64,000 nucleotides of DNA from Rosa chinensis (taxonomy: Eukaryota; Streptophyta; Magnoliopsida; Rosales; Rosaceae): NCBI RefSeq assembly GCF_002994745.2, contig NC_037089.1, positions 82,856,347 to 82,920,346 of the forward strand, read 5' to 3'. The notes under the pieces are model-generated. The model did no database searches and was not told the DNA's origin. It worked only from the letters and a program-made list of their open reading frames with translations. Shown piece by piece: positions 42,333-54,920 of this stretch. Both the position numbers and the translations under genes were made by a program. The number at the start of each line of letters is the position of its first letter. Position 1 is the first letter of the stretch.

Positions 42333-45181
42333 TCTAGATTCTGTACATAAGCCAATCCTCCCTTCCACACTCAATCGGGGATGTAGAGGTTTCTAGTAGA
42401 TTTATTAAAAAGATTTAAAGAAATGATTTGCGATCTGGAAAAAAAAAAATGCTGGGAAGTTCACAAGCGTGACCTCTGCGCTTTAAGGTCACGCTTTAAG
42501 TCTGGGTTTCTTTAAACTGTAGGCATAAATATTTTCCAGAATCGACAATGGATGATTTCTTATTTTCTTCTCAGCAAATCTAAGATTCCAAACATTCGGT
42601 AGGATCTTTTATGTAGCCCAACTCATATTTCTATTTCTACGATTGTTCAGAGAAGACTTGGTTTTTGAATAGTCTAGTTTACTTAGCTCTCCATGGCCCG
42701 AAAGAAAGTGCAGCTAGCCCTCTCAAGGCCCAAAATCCCAAAAGAAAGAACGTACTTCAGTTTTACGGCAAATTGCCAATCACCTGATTATGTTACACAA
42801 AATGATATGGCAAACGTAGACCATAGTAAGTTTACCAAAGCAAGAACCGTTTGGCCAGGTCAAACGAAAGAAAGACAAATTCTTTTGCAAGGTGCGAATG
42901 AATATGATAGAGTAATATGAGTTGCATAATCAAAAGTACTCGATAATGTCTTATAATACACTGATAAGGTCTCACATTTTCAATGTAGAACAATAGTCCA
43001 CGTTCAGTCATTCCTCATCAGTAGTACTTTACTTCTAGAAAGTGTAGGATATGTCCTCTCATCCAGCTTGTATTTTCCTATATTTTTAATAAAAAAAGTC
43101 TCCTCACAAATTATTTTTTTTTAATAAAACGTTCTCAAAAAATGTCCACCGATCACTACAACTTAGTTCCACAACATGTAAGTTTTGCTTCCCATCTTGT
43201 CTAGGATGACTAGCAATGCTGAATTGGAGAAAGTAGCCTCGGATGTAAGGGTAGTGCAGTCTTAACCAATTATACACATCCCAAGATTTGCTTACTAGCT
43301 ATTTAGAGCGTGAATTTTGCCTTATTGTTTCGAATTTCAATCCAAATATACAAGTATTTATCTAATGCCGTCGTGCACACAGAAAAAAAATTGCTGGGGA
43401 TTTTTTAACTTCAGTCAAATAGATCATGGCTAATATAACTAAATAATGCATTCTAACTAGCTAGTAGGAGTGGCATTATTGTTGTGACTGGGTTAAGTGG
43501 CACATGTTACTAAAATTAAGAGTGACATTGTGCAACACAACTTCAACTCCAACATTAACTAATACATGCAACAGAAAGTAAAGAAGAAAATATTCATCAT
43601 TTTCTCCACATATAATACTAGTTAAACGGGTCCATCGTGTCAATTAGAACACCATGGTTCATATTGAATTCGGTTCATGTTACGTCTCACATCTTATTAA
43701 GATTGCCCGTATATCTGGGGTTAAAATATGTACAATTTTGTTTGATTACTCTCTTTTGTTGAGGATGGCAATGGCACCAGATGCAATGAGTTGGCATACG
43801 AGTATCTTCAAAGCACCAAGAGGGGAAAAAAATTAGTATATACAGTATGTGCAAAGCAGATCGATTGCACTGAGTTTTGTCTTTTCTTGATAGAGGCCAG
43901 GGTTGGCTAGATCTTAGCCTCTTACCTTACTAGAAGCAAGAACATGCATGTAGGTGTTGAACATACTGTTCTTTTCCTCTTGGTGCTATGTGCACATACT
44001 GCTTTGATATTCTATAGAATTGACATCTTCCCGACTCAAACACATCGAATGTATATGTTTACCTGAACGTTTGTTCCCTCCATATTCATAGCCTAACTTG
44101 ATTATAACAACTCACATGAAAAATATATATCTAAATTAACCCTTGCTGCTATGAACCATAAAAAAGAAGGAAAGATTCCTCTTGTTCTGCACTTGCCATT
44201 TTCAGATATACCACACAAACGCACATGGTATTAATAATTTTAAGTTCATGTTCTGTAATGTGTTTAAGCTCTCGGTTTTTGAAGATCCTTGGGATTATCA
44301 ATACTTTGACCTACCAAAAAAGAGGTTGTTTTAGCTCAACCAATAATCATAGTGGTTTGATTAGATTAAGCGCGCTTTAATCACCTTTTCCAGTAGTTGC
44401 TAAAGATCGAAAATTCTCCATTATAACAACCAACACGATTAGATATATGTGGGCCTGAAGTCTTAAATACAAAGTAATCTCAATCTTAATTTTACTGATA
44501 AGTGTAGAAGGAATAATTCCAGAACTGCTGTTTAGATCAGTCAGCAAACATTCATGAACTGATATCTTTATGCCAATTATATACAGTAATCAGGCCCAGA
44601 AGTAAAGAGGTTTCAATCTACTTACACTAGAACCATTATATATTAAAAAAATTAAACAATCAAATATATAGATAATAGATTGCAGAATCAATTAGCTATC
44701 TAGCTAGGTTACTAAATTGATCAAAGCTAGGGCAGAATAATCATGATTACATGAAGCTGGCTTCTGTAATTTTGGGGTTGTTTGTAGACACACTACATTA
44801 TTGTACACCAGCTACAAAGATGGTTTCGACAAAGAGATTTAGAATTAGGTATGATAATACAGCATAGTTGCTGTTTTATGTTTTTGGTAGGACCAATGCT
44901 CTTGTTTTTGGTGCTGCACAGTTCAAATCAACAGAGAAATTATATACCATAATTTAAATTTCTCTAGATCTCCATCCAAACATACATATATATAATAGAC
45001 GGTCTACTCATTTTCATATCAAACTAGAAAACTAACAAACAACACTCTCAAACCCCCAGAAAAGCAGAAGAGAAACACAGCAAGCAGTGAATACCAATAG
45101 TACTACATCATGCATTAATTAACTCCGATCCACCAGTAAAATAAAACAAATAAATCAAGTGCTATTACTTATTCTTGAAGA
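42333..45181. other. Intergenic, no gene seen
   Basis: AT-rich sequence downstream of the MIF gene. Apart from one short perfect hairpin, nothing was recognised; the open frames are short and compositionally random. Confidence 0.5.
42465..42496. other. Short perfect hairpin
   Basis: AAGCGTGACC and its inverse GGTCACGCTT are separated by 12 bases, giving a 10-bp perfect stem. No gene ends nearby, so a terminator role is not supported. Confidence 0.6.
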
Positions 45182-45442
45182 TCAAGCCTCGGTTGAAGTA
45201 GGTGAAGAGCACTCGCACACAGTCTCAACTTCTCTTCGGTGGAAGTTCCGGTGGCAGCCGCAGGCGGCGCAGGTGAGTGCAGCTGTGCCCTCCTCTCCAC
45301 TTGCCATGAACTCCCTGCACCCATCAACAGCATACCCTCCGACTCCGGCGGCATGATTCTTCTGGCACTCTACGTATCTGACGTTCCTAATGGTGTTAGA
45401 TGAAGGTTCTTCTCTCCTCACGACAACCTGGCGCTTCCTCAT
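45182..45442 (-). CDS. MIF2-like: MINI ZINC FINGER (MIF) protein
   Basis: An 86-residue intact frame. After a basic start ([10 protein letters not shown]), residues 20-70 form the ZF-HD dimerisation zinc finger: [19 protein letters not shown], then EFMASGEE, then [14 protein letters not shown]. The Cys/His set is Cys26, His30, Cys42, Cys58, Cys61, Cys63, His64 and His68. There is no homeodomain, as expected for MIF proteins, which pair with ZF-HD homeodomain factors and block their DNA binding and nuclear function. MIF2 and its tomato relative IMA are known to act with KNUCKLES to switch off WUSCHEL at the end of floral meristem activity. The length suits the family (about 80-100). A TATA box lies upstream. 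It is the only clear ordinary host gene here. Confidence 0.95.
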   Translation of the reverse strand: MRKRQVVVRREEPSSNTIRNVRYVECQKNHAAGVGGYAVDGCREFMASGEEGTAALTCAACGCHRNFHRREVETVCECSSPTSTEA

Positions 45443-45620
45443 TACTTCAATCGGACCTATCAGATCCCCAATCCTAATTAGACTCTCCCCAAATAGCTAA
45501 ACAGGGGCTGGGTTTCATCAAAGGAAGGTAATTAGTTTGAGAGTGAGTGACAGGAATAGAGAGAGGATATTGATAGAAGAGTTTGCTATGCTTTGTGGGT
45601 GGTAAAGCCCTAACCCTAGA

Positions 45621-45632
45621 TATATATTTATA
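45621..45632 (-). promoter_or_regulatory. TATA box of the MIF gene
   Basis: The minus strand reads TATAAATATATA, about 180 bases upstream of the MIF start codon. This would give a leader of about 150 bases. Confidence 0.7.
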
Positions 45633-45699
45633 GCATATTAGCATGTAAACTTTTCTATTAATTCTTGCTTTAGTCTTAGTGCCACAGGTAGGCACGCTC

Positions 45700-48600
45700 C
45701 TAATTATTATTATTCTTTTTTTTCCTGGCCTTTTATTTGTCTACGGACTGGAGGTGGGGTACGCTTCATGACCAACTTTTTACTACTGTAAGAAAACCCT
45801 AAAATTTGTGGTTGTGAATTGATGGTCCAACAACCTCACTACAACTCGATCACCAGCGCATAAAAGAGAATAGGAATCATTCTGTGTGGTAAATAACAAG
45901 GCTGAGAAAACCCTAATTGCTGAATATGACGATAAAGCTTTTGGTTTCGACCATAACTGGAATTGATTTAATATAGAATGACCAGCTAATAGGCAGAAAC
46001 TTAATTAATTAAGAGATGGAGTTCGATCTGTGTGTACCTAGCTAATAAAATTGGTGCAGTGAGTTCTAGTAGTAGTACTTGGCCCTCAAAAGTGATCGAA
46101 AATCTAAAAGGGAGGAGTCGTTTTGTGGGGTGCAATGAAAGATAGCAACCACAATTGTCTATCTTCATTACCTAAAAACTCGAAAATGAAAGCTAAGCTC
46201 GCCAAACCCTGTACGGAAATCCCACCATTTTATCTTCTTTGTTTGCTTGCTTAGATTGGCCAAAGACACTTGTATTGGTAAATGGGGGTTGCTCGTGATA
46301 ACTTGCAAGATATAACAGAGTGTCCCTTGAATACCTGTGAGGGCAGTATTTATTCTTTCCACTTATATGTCATGTGTACGGGTTCAGATCAACCCAAATT
46401 GTAGTAGTCGTGATTATGACTCGAATGTGATAATACTTGATTGTACCAAATGGTGGTGGCACCTTTTAATTAGAGGTGAAAAGATGTCAAGAATTTCCTC
46501 GCGTCAAATCTTATATTGTAATAAGTAAATGAAAACTGCAAAAAGATGAAAACAGCTCAGATAGCATCTTCCATTGAAATTGACATGTTTTAACATTTCA
46601 ATTATTATTATTATTATTATTTTTTATGTATGTAGAAGAAAGTTCAACCGATCGAATATTAAAAAAGATACTACAAATTTTTAGATTTTAAGATCAATGT
46701 AACCACAATACCATTTGAAGGCCGCATCCAGAGCATTTCTCAAGGAGAATGAGCATTACTCGAGAGAGTTGGAGCCCTAGTACAGAGTGTTGGAGTATTT
46801 CTGGAGAAGGGTGAGTGTTATATACTTATATTAATGAAAATCTAATAAGTTGGTTAAATGTGTACAAATGTGTGTGTGTAAGATATAGACTATTTTTATT
46901 TGTTATTTTTGGAGTTATATATGGATTTCTCCTTTAATTGTGTGGTATATTTATACACAACTATTCAAGCTCCAGACATTGCACACGACTTGACTTGTCA
47001 TCCAATTTCCCACTATGTCTATGTGCATGTGGTTGTAGTGGTATGTGTAGTAAATGACATAAGCACATACGTCATTGAAGATAAATAGGTTGTAAAAGTT
47101 TGGTGCTTGGACTAAATGTTAATTCTTTTCTCTCTATTTTATTCACACTCCATCGATCTATTAATGATGTCAATAAAATTTAAATATGTGATTTTCACAA
47201 TTTCAACTAGACTGATTATTTAACACGTCATAAATCACCAGCATGTTAACGCTTTGTCGATCATAAAATTAATCCGACTTAATTAATTTAATTATTAATA
47301 CGGTTATTTGATAAAGGGAGAAGGACATAAAATTTGCAGAGATCCAATCACATACAGACACACAGCCGGTCCTGAGTGCACGACTCTAGTCAATTGCGAA
47401 GAAACATATGATGATTTCAATCATATTTCAATCGATATGACTCTGGTCGATCACTTCATTTGCTTTTTATATATATGTGATTTCTAACCACAAATTTGTT
47501 TTATTTTTGCGCCAACTTTGCACCTGACAAAATGAATATTCATGTGCTTCTAGCTAGGAGCTATAATTTGCACATGAACAAGCAGTATGGGAGACGAAAC
47601 ATTGGTTTAAAAGTTAGAATGAAAGAAACGGACTAGCACGTCAACAGGTAATGCGCATGTGATTAAGTAACATTTTGTGGTATATAGCATCTGATTAATC
47701 TCGATGGAAGGACTATAGCCATTCAACTTTTTGCCATTTTTGTTCATTCGGCACTTGATTTTTGATTCACAATTGCATGCATACACCTGATTATGTGCTT
47801 TTCTAACAAAACCATTCATGTAAAGATATCCATGTCCATGATGATCATGATCAGGATATAATTAGGACGTATGCTAAGGATCAGATTGTTGTTGAAGGAG
47901 TATAACCCTTCAATTGAAACCCCAGTTATGGTAATGTTGTGGGTGTATAATTTAATGGCCTAATCTATTTTTACCCAAAATACTACTTTTCACTGTTTGG
48001 GCAATCCCAAAACGAAAACTTGCCATGCGAATAACATTTCCGTTCCGCGCTAATTAAGACCACTAGGCAATTGGCAGTTCACATCGTATCAAAGAAGGAA
48101 GCAGAGTAGTGTAAGATACCGAACAAGTGACATAATAACATACGACATACAATTTGATGATTCATTACCAATGGATTTGAGATAAAACTCCACCCTTTCA
48201 TCTATGCATGTAGGTGGTCAAGTCGAGAACTTATCGAGACTTAACCAATTGGTGTTTAAAAAGCCAAACAAATAATCAATGGGCGGTTTCACTTTAAGTG
48301 CCCGGCACAACTACTTGTATTTACATCTACACACACGCACGTGAGTACGTGCGTGCGTGCGTGTGAGATATTTCAAATAATTATACATCTTTAGTGGAAT
48401 AAAAGCCCAAAATTAAAGATAGATTTAAGAAATGATGGGGACTTTTAATTAGCATGATTATGTTTTGAGAAGATGGCGAAAGAAAGGAGCATTTTGCCTC
48501 TCAACAACCCAACCCAATTTTGTGATGCCCATTCTCAAAGGCATAGTGATCGATTTCTTATGTGCCTTTTGGGTATTGGGGATAAAAGCAGCTTTACTGA

Positions 48601-49549
48601 GCTTACTTCAATTTAACCACGTATTTATTCCCCTTAATTTTATAATTCAAACTTGCAGTGCTATTCAATGACGTACGTAATAGTTTAACTACTGCTCACT
48701 AATCAAGTCGATCAATAATACAAAGTGAAATGGAAATGTTACACTCCTCTCGAAGTTATTACAAACTAAAACAAGAAGTTTGATAACAACTCTTCTAATC
48801 AAGTTGATAAATTGAAAATGGCAACTTGGCCTTGATTGATGCTACTTGACCTAGATCAGCTTATCCTTGCACATTAAGTTAATTGACATGGTTCACGTAC
48901 AGGTGATACGGTAGAAAGGCTGACTTGTCAATTGCCAGAGAAAAATTTGTGTCTGTATAATAAGCAAAAGATGATGCCTCGTAATCAAGCTTGGAGGATA
49001 TGTAAATAGAGAGTTACTGTTCTTTGATTTGATGTAAACAATATGTTCCAGGGTTACTTTGATTAATTAGATTAGAAATTACTAGCTAGGCATACAAAAA
49101 TAGAAACCTATCTAGTGATGTAAGGATCGAATTTTAAACTAACTTTGTATCATGATGAAAAGTTAATTGATATTTCTGATGGAAAACTTCTTTTCTGATG
49201 GAAAGTTTAACTAGCTAGAGATTCTACACTACTATGCATGTATCCATATTCCATATGTGCTCATGACAGTTTTTGCAGAGACATAAAAGTGAGGAAGAGC
49301 TAGAGTGAATTTTTGGGATCTGGCGTATTATTTAATTTTATTTGGGTATAATAATTTGTTTTGTAGTTTTAAAAATTGGTCTTAGTTATATAAATCTTTA
49401 CTCGTGAAAATTGACTTATTCCTTGGTAATTAGTCGGATGTGTAAAGCATCTACGATATACTTTAGTGGATCAAAATTCTCATATAGAATTCCTCATCCC
49501 CAGTTGAACTAAGGTTGTCATCTCATACTATTTTTTTTTTAAAGGGTTG
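45700..49549. other. MIF upstream region and intergenic DNA, no gene seen
   Basis: AT-rich. Contains an ATT microsatellite at about 46603-46623 and an alternating GTGC tract near 48330-48362. No protein or RNA gene could be supported. The part next to 45700 presumably holds MIF control sequences. Confidence 0.5.
48330..48364. repeat. Alternating purine-pyrimidine tract with hairpin potential
   Basis: CACACACGCACGTGAG is followed by TACGTGCGTGCGTGCGTGTG. The two halves are near-inverse copies and alternate purine with pyrimidine. Confidence 0.7.
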
Positions 49550-49557
49550 GTGCGGCT

Positions 49558-50138
49558 TAGGGATGGCAAAACTCTCCAGTGGGGCGGAGCTCCATTGGAT
49601 ACCCGCCCCTAATTGGAGGGAAAATTCGGGGACAAATGGGGAATGAGGATGAGAATTCCCAATCCCTGCTATCTAAGATCAGGGATGGGGCGGGGATGAT
49701 ATTATGATCTCCATCCCCAAACTCGCCCCAATGATATTTACATATATTTAATTTATATATATATATATTTATAATATAAATCACAAATATATACATTTAC
49801 TACTTTACTTTAATGACTACATTTTTACTTTAATGGTGTTTGACTTTTACACTCACTGAATTATGATTTAATCATGTTTTAATTTTACTTGTTGTAGATT
49901 TTGATTTTAATAAAGGCAATATGAGAAAAAATTTATTCTATTTTTAAAATTCTTATAGGGAATTTGGGGCGGGTTTGGAGGCTTCATCCCCAGTGCGGAT
50001 GGGGACGGGGAATCCTCAATATATTTTTATTGGGGATTGGGGCGGGGATGAGGGTGGAGAATTACCCCGAGGATGGGGATTCGAGGATGGCGATGGTATT
50101 GTGATCCCCATCCCCAACCCGCCCCATTGACATTCCTA
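49558..50138. mobile_element. hAT-type element
   Basis: Begins TAGGGATGGCAAA and ends in the imperfect inverse TTGACATTCCTA, with a perfect 8-bp duplication GTGCGGCT (49550-49557 and 50139-50146). Subterminal areas are rich in GGGGCGG and CCCCGCCCC-like words. 581 bp, no transposase. Confidence 0.88.
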
Positions 50139-50289
50139 GTGCGGCTGTCCTCAAGTCTTGATTAATGAAATTCCATAATACAAGAGGGGGACGTAGAACT
50201 TGAACCCTAGATTACAATAAGCATAAAGAGAACATTTTGAAATAATACCAAGACTCTCTACAAAATTTATGTATTCTAACAAGCATCAA

Positions 50290-50583
50290 TTAGCAAAGAG
50301 TGCACAAATGACTATTCCATTTGCTTTGACATAGTGGTGACACTGAAAAGATAACTCTATTACGAAGAAGCATCAGTACAAATAGCATAGTTTTCCCACT
50401 ATGTTGCCGCACGTATATAAATCCGGCGACACTCAATTTCATTCTGCCACTAGGAGGCTGCCTCCATTTGATCAAGTAATCTGCTCGCCACCTCGCTAGG
50501 CCAGACAAATCACACTGAATGTGCAATCCTGGACAAAGCCCATGTTGTCGTACCAAAGTATGGTAGGGACTTATTACTAGCAT
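50290..50583 (-). pseudogene. Possible retroelement RNase H fragment
   Basis: A 97-codon frame contains IKWRQPPSGRMKLSVAGF, which resembles the W-PP-G--KLNVDG start of plant LINE RNase H domains, but the catalytic Asp is replaced and the later part does not match. It could be a decayed LINE piece or chance. Confidence 0.3.
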
Positions 50584-50742
50584 ATAGCCACCATTACCTA
50601 GAAAAATAAAATAAACTAAAATAGTAAAACAAACTAAAATTACTCCTGGACCTAGCTGAGCGCACGAAACTTCTCCAGCCTAATCAAAAATGGACCTACT
50701 ACAGCCCACTAGCCAAGCCAACATACCTTGCACTAGACCAAC

Positions 50743-52002
50743 TATGGCTGGGCTCGGGTCGGGCCAGGCCTAAAATTTAGTAAAACCGAGACCGACCCAA
50801 AACAATCGGTTTGGGTCGGTTGGGGCTTTTTCAAAATTGGAAATCGACAGAAACTGATCCCAAACGGGCTGGTTCGGTCTTCGGGCTTTTCTGGCCTAAA
50901 ATCCAGTTGTGCTTTGCTGGCAAGTCCAATAATATGCAAAATATGCACAAAATTGGGTAAGAGGCGAGGTTTTAACCCCCGACCTCTTACACAAAAGCCT
51001 TGCTCCCAACCACTAGAGCACGAGACTCTCTCAATATGTTATGTGCAATGTTTAAATTTATCTCATCCTAGGTCATCCCAGAACCCTCTTTTTACTTTCT
51101 CATCTCTCTTTCTTTTCTTCGACACTCTTCTTCTTCTTCTGCAATTCTACTTCATATCTTCTTCTTCTTCTTCTTGTTTTTTTTTCTTTTTCTTTTTTCT
51201 TCCTCCCCAATCCCCATTATGCAATTCTCTATTTACCATATATTCATCAAATTAACATCATTAGATCATCCTCACCGAAAACTCATATTCTTTCTTTAGT
51301 TCTTTCCTCTTCCTCGTCTTTCATCAATTAGATCATCCTCACCGAAGGGAATGATTGCCAGCGAAGCAGAGCAGAGAAAAGAAGTGGAAGACGATGAAGA
51401 AGAAGAAGAAGGGCCTGAATTCAAATGATTATGGTTATGATGAAGTGATTGTGCAGAGAAGACAGAGTAGCAGAGTGGGATAATGAAGAAGGTATGGGTT
51501 CCTCATTCAATTTTGGATTTGGGTTTGGTGATGGTGAGTGATTTAGCTTTGGAATTAATCAAAGTGGGTAGTGGCAATGACGTGTTAGACAAACTGGGTT
51601 TCAGATTTGAAATCAAAATCCAATCTTTTTGACCTTCCGCTCTTCTTCTTCGATCTAGGTTTATGAAATATTATTTGTGTCTGTGTTGGATCTGGAAATG
51701 ACACAGCTGTGGTTGATGGGTTGCTGTTTCGGGTCGTCGGAGCATTTAGGTTTGCAAATGGAGGGGAAAAGTTTAGGAGGAGGAGGAGGAGCTGGCTTGA
51801 AAGGAGAGTGAGAGAGGTTGAGATGGAGGAGAAATCGGTCCATCTCGGTCTTTTGGTCCTAGAAAATATCAAGCCCGACCCGATAAACTGTAATTCGGGT
51901 CGGGCTTTGCACTGAACAGATATTTTTCAACACAAAACCGAACCGAATCGGGTTTTTTTGATCTGTTCGGGTCGGGTTCTTGGGTCAAGACGCCCAGGCC
52001 TA
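50743..52002. mobile_element. hAT-type non-autonomous element, copy 2
   Basis: Ends TATGGCTGGGCTCGGG and its inverse GCCCAGGCCTA, with a perfect 8-bp duplication AGACCAAC (50735-50742 and 52003-52010). It matches copy 1 (5987-6939) at both ends, in the tRNA-like block and in a 200-bp segment near its right side, but is 300 bp longer and has CTT-rich sequence at 51125-51200. Confidence 0.85.
50956..51027 (-). other. tRNA-like block in hAT copy 2
   Basis: On the minus strand it has an A-box-like CTAGTGGTTGGGAGC and a B-box-like GGTTAAAACCTCGCC at the same spacing as in copy 1. Its presence in both copies shows it belongs to the hAT family and was not a later insertion. Confidence 0.5.
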
Positions 52003-52010
52003 AGACCAAC

Positions 52011-52569
52011 CACTATGGCATCACAAGTTCTGTCGCACCACCTCCAAACCACTACCACCGACACCCCACAGTGTCGCCCTATGCACCAAGGCCTCCACCC
52101 ATCAGCTCTTTCAGAGAAAGCTGGGATAGATCCCATACAACTCAAATCCTGGTTGCTCTCACAAGCAGGCCTCTCTTCCCCAGCACCTATCGAACGAAGG
52201 ACACCCCAGCCCCTCTGCCCCAGCACCACCACTTAGAACCAGCCACCTCTCCCAGATCCAAACGTCCTCCAGCATCACTCCGACCAGATCATAACCCGTG
52301 ACCCAAACCAGATTAACCAATGGTATCCACCAAACAAACGACATCCAATCACCGCTAGCAGCTGCAATTAATCCTGCCATCAAGCTTCGAAAAGAACCAC
52401 GTTCACACGTTGAAAATGAACGGCGGGAAAGAAAGCAACCCGTCCAACGACAACGCCGCAAGGATGTGTTGTCAGACGAGCATAAGAGATAGTTGGGGAA
52501 GTCCTAAACGCGTGCGGCGTGTTCTAGGTTTTGGGTCTTTTTTTTAGGGTCCTTGACCCAAAGCCCCAA
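52011..52569. other. Unassigned CT/CA-rich sequence
   Basis: Frames are open on both strands for up to 100 codons because of base composition (rich in CCA and CCTC). No domain is recognisable. Confidence 0.35.
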
Positions 52570-53790
52570 AATGAGGGAAAATTATCCCACATACCCCAGC
52601 AAGAGATTTTTGTTCTCACTTGCCCATTTTAACAGAAAATGACCATTTTACCCTCAATCCAATTAAAATATTACAACATGCCACTATGTCCTCTCTCTCT
52701 CTCTCTCTCCAGCGCGACCCCGTCGCAGTTCCTCTCCGATCAGTCTCTCTCTCATCTCTCTCTCTCTCTCTCGGTCCTTGTTCACGCCGACGTCGATGCC
52801 ACACCGGATCTCGTCGGCGCTAAGTCGCCTGGGATGGGTCGATTTTGCCTGCATAGTTCGGATCTTGGTCGGCTCATCGGCGGCAAGGAAGCGATCTGAA
52901 GCTACGTGGTAGCCGGAGTCGAACGAAGAGAAACGCCGGGGTCGGAGGTTTGGTAGGTTCGCGGCGGCCGGAGTCGAGGAGCGACGACGAAGATGTTTGA
53001 AGACGACCTGGTACGCTATCTCGGAGTCACAGATCCGAAGCACCGGCACCGGCTTTTGACTTGGGTGCCCAGCCGGAACTCTAACTCTCCTCCAGAAAGC
53101 TCCGGATCTGGACCTTCCTTTGATTCTTTGTCGGAGACAAAGACTGGATCCCTCAGCAATTTTTTTTTTCCGTCTGAGATCGACCATTTCTTCCTTTTTT
53201 TTTTTTTTGGACGACGTCCTTTTTTTTTTGGGAGATTTTTTTTTAATAAATAACATGGGGCAGGAGGCCTATAATCAAAGAAAAAAGAAAAAAAAATGTT
53301 TTATTTGGGGGCAATAAACGTCTATTGCCCTCCAATAGACATGCAATAGACGTCTATTAGAGGGCAATAGACGTTTTGAATTGATGTAATCTCTGCGTTT
53401 TTTTTCTTTAATGGAAGTTTTATTTGTTTAATGTAGAAAAATTAGTTTTCATTCCGGCGATCGAAAGTTGTTTTGGGGGGCAATAGACGTCTATTGGGGG
53501 GCAATACAGGTGTATTGGGGGACAATAGACGTCACGTCTATTGGGGGCAATAGACTATTGGAGGCAATAGACATCTATTGGGGGCCAATATACATCTAAT
53601 GGGGGCAATAGACGTTTATTGAGATAATAAACATGTCCGGCGGCCGGTGACTGGCTCCGGCGAAGTCTCCTATGGTTTCTCTCTCTTCCATTTTCTCTAA
53701 GTAACAAAAGGGTGAGGGGTAAAATGGTATTAAAAAAAAATCAAAACAAAAAAAAAATCTTAATGGGGTATTAGGGAAGACTCCCTTAGA
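52570..53790. mobile_element. Possible inverted-repeat element with GC-rich cargo
   Basis: The left end (GGGAAAATTATCCCACATACCCCA) region and the inverse of the right end share ATACCCCA, an AAGA-T-run-GTT stretch and CCATTTTACCC, suggesting imperfect terminal repeats of about 90 bp. The cargo (52690-53160) is GC-rich and CT-microsatellite-led, like a 5' gene end, but I could not identify a protein. No target duplication was found, so the boundaries are tentative. Confidence 0.4.
53306..53625. repeat. Minisatellite of palindromic CAATAGACGTCTATTG units
   Basis: About ten units of 20-25 bp, each a G-run followed by CAATAGACGTCTATTG or a variant. The core is a 16-base perfect palindrome centred on GACGTC. 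The array is split into two clusters (53306-53377 and 53476-53625) by about 100 bp of other sequence. Confidence 0.85.
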
Positions 53791-53808
53791 GTGTATTGGG
53801 TAAGAGAG

Positions 53809-54324
53809 TGTTAATGTCTAAAAGTTTAGCGGTAGCTGGACCTTAGTTAACGCTGATCCGGTGGGCGGATCGGCACTTGTGTCGTTACTGTAGTTCCCGT
53901 TACCTGTCAAGTAAAATACAATGGGCGTCAGAGGGAGACCGCGCTGGGCGGTCTTCAACTCTCCGATGCCTAAGTTAGTCAATGTATTTATGTTGACAAA
54001 GTAACAGTAGGTAAGTATTGAATGCGTAATTAATGAGGAGAGAGGAGAGAACCTTTTATAGGTGAGGGAGGGACTGATCTTGTCTTTGTTTTCGATGTGG
54101 GACTGATATGCTTCAGTTCTCAGTTTCAGAAGCTTCTGACGCTATTTTGGCGTGGCGTGTGGCGGCGCGTCGCCGGCGATCTGGGGATGGTCCAACGCTG
54201 AGGTTGTGGCCCGCCTGGCGGTGCGTCTACATGTCATTCCTTTAGTTGGAATTAGTACCTTTGGCGGTACAATGAGCGTGGCTCATTATAGCTAATTATG
54301 CTTGCAAATGTACATGTATGTACA
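53809..54324 (-). repeat. 3' LTR of the Tat element
   Basis: 516 bp. On the minus strand it begins TGTACATACATGTAC directly after a purine-rich tract and ends ACATTAACA. A CTATAAAAGG box (plus positions 54052-54061) lies where a minus-strand LTR promoter would. The left boundary rests on the TG/CA rule only, because the partner LTR is outside the window. Confidence 0.7.
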
Positions 54325-54342
54325 AGTCCCCCAAGTCCCCAG
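54325..54342 (-). promoter_or_regulatory. Polypurine tract of the Tat element
   Basis: The minus strand reads CTGGGGACTTGGGGGACT immediately before the LTR start. Such a G-rich tract primes plus-strand synthesis. Confidence 0.65.
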
Positions 54343-54920
54343 TCAAGGAGGGCAATCTTGGTTGGGGAGTTGTTCGGCGGTTTGAAGCGTTTTCTTCCGC
54401 TAGTCTTTGCAAGAGCATAATTAGCGTCAGTGCGTTGTCAACCGTTGGTTTTACTGATCAAACGCTTTATACCCTTTCGGGTGGGCCCCTGCTGGGCCCC
54501 CCCAGGGAGTCCCCCACTCCCCGGCGAAGATAGACCTCCGGACGGTCGGTAATTTGTTTGATGAGGGGGAGCTGCACGGAGCAGAGGGTGTTGGGTAGCG
54601 AGCCCAATGTTTAGCACCCAAATGACGAGGGTCACCGTGCCTGATCAGGGCCGTCGTAGACTGGTTGACTAGTCCCCGTGTCCCGTAGGGACGGTCTGAC
54701 GGTAACGCCGCGTGGCGGTCGTTGTCAGTGAGGCGTAGCCTCGGGATTTTCCGTTTGGCGGATATCCCCCAGCTAGATGCAGCAGCGTCCGATAGACGTG
54801 CCTGGCGGTATTTTTGCATGATGAAAAGAAAGGTTCTGCCAGCGGTGTGTGGCGACAGTCACCCCGCCTGCAGGGTAGCCAGGAGGAAGTCCTGCTGGCG
54901 GGGTTTTGTTTCTTGGAAAA
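54343..54920. other. 3' region of the Tat element, no gene
   Basis: GC-rich sequence between the polypurine tract and the 60-bp array, with short frames on both strands and no recognised domain. Confidence 0.5.

Noticed and set aside
52684..53256. 190-codon minus-strand frame, Lys/Arg-rich
   Set aside because: It spans CT microsatellites and a poly(T) tract, has no domain, and its composition explains the open frame.
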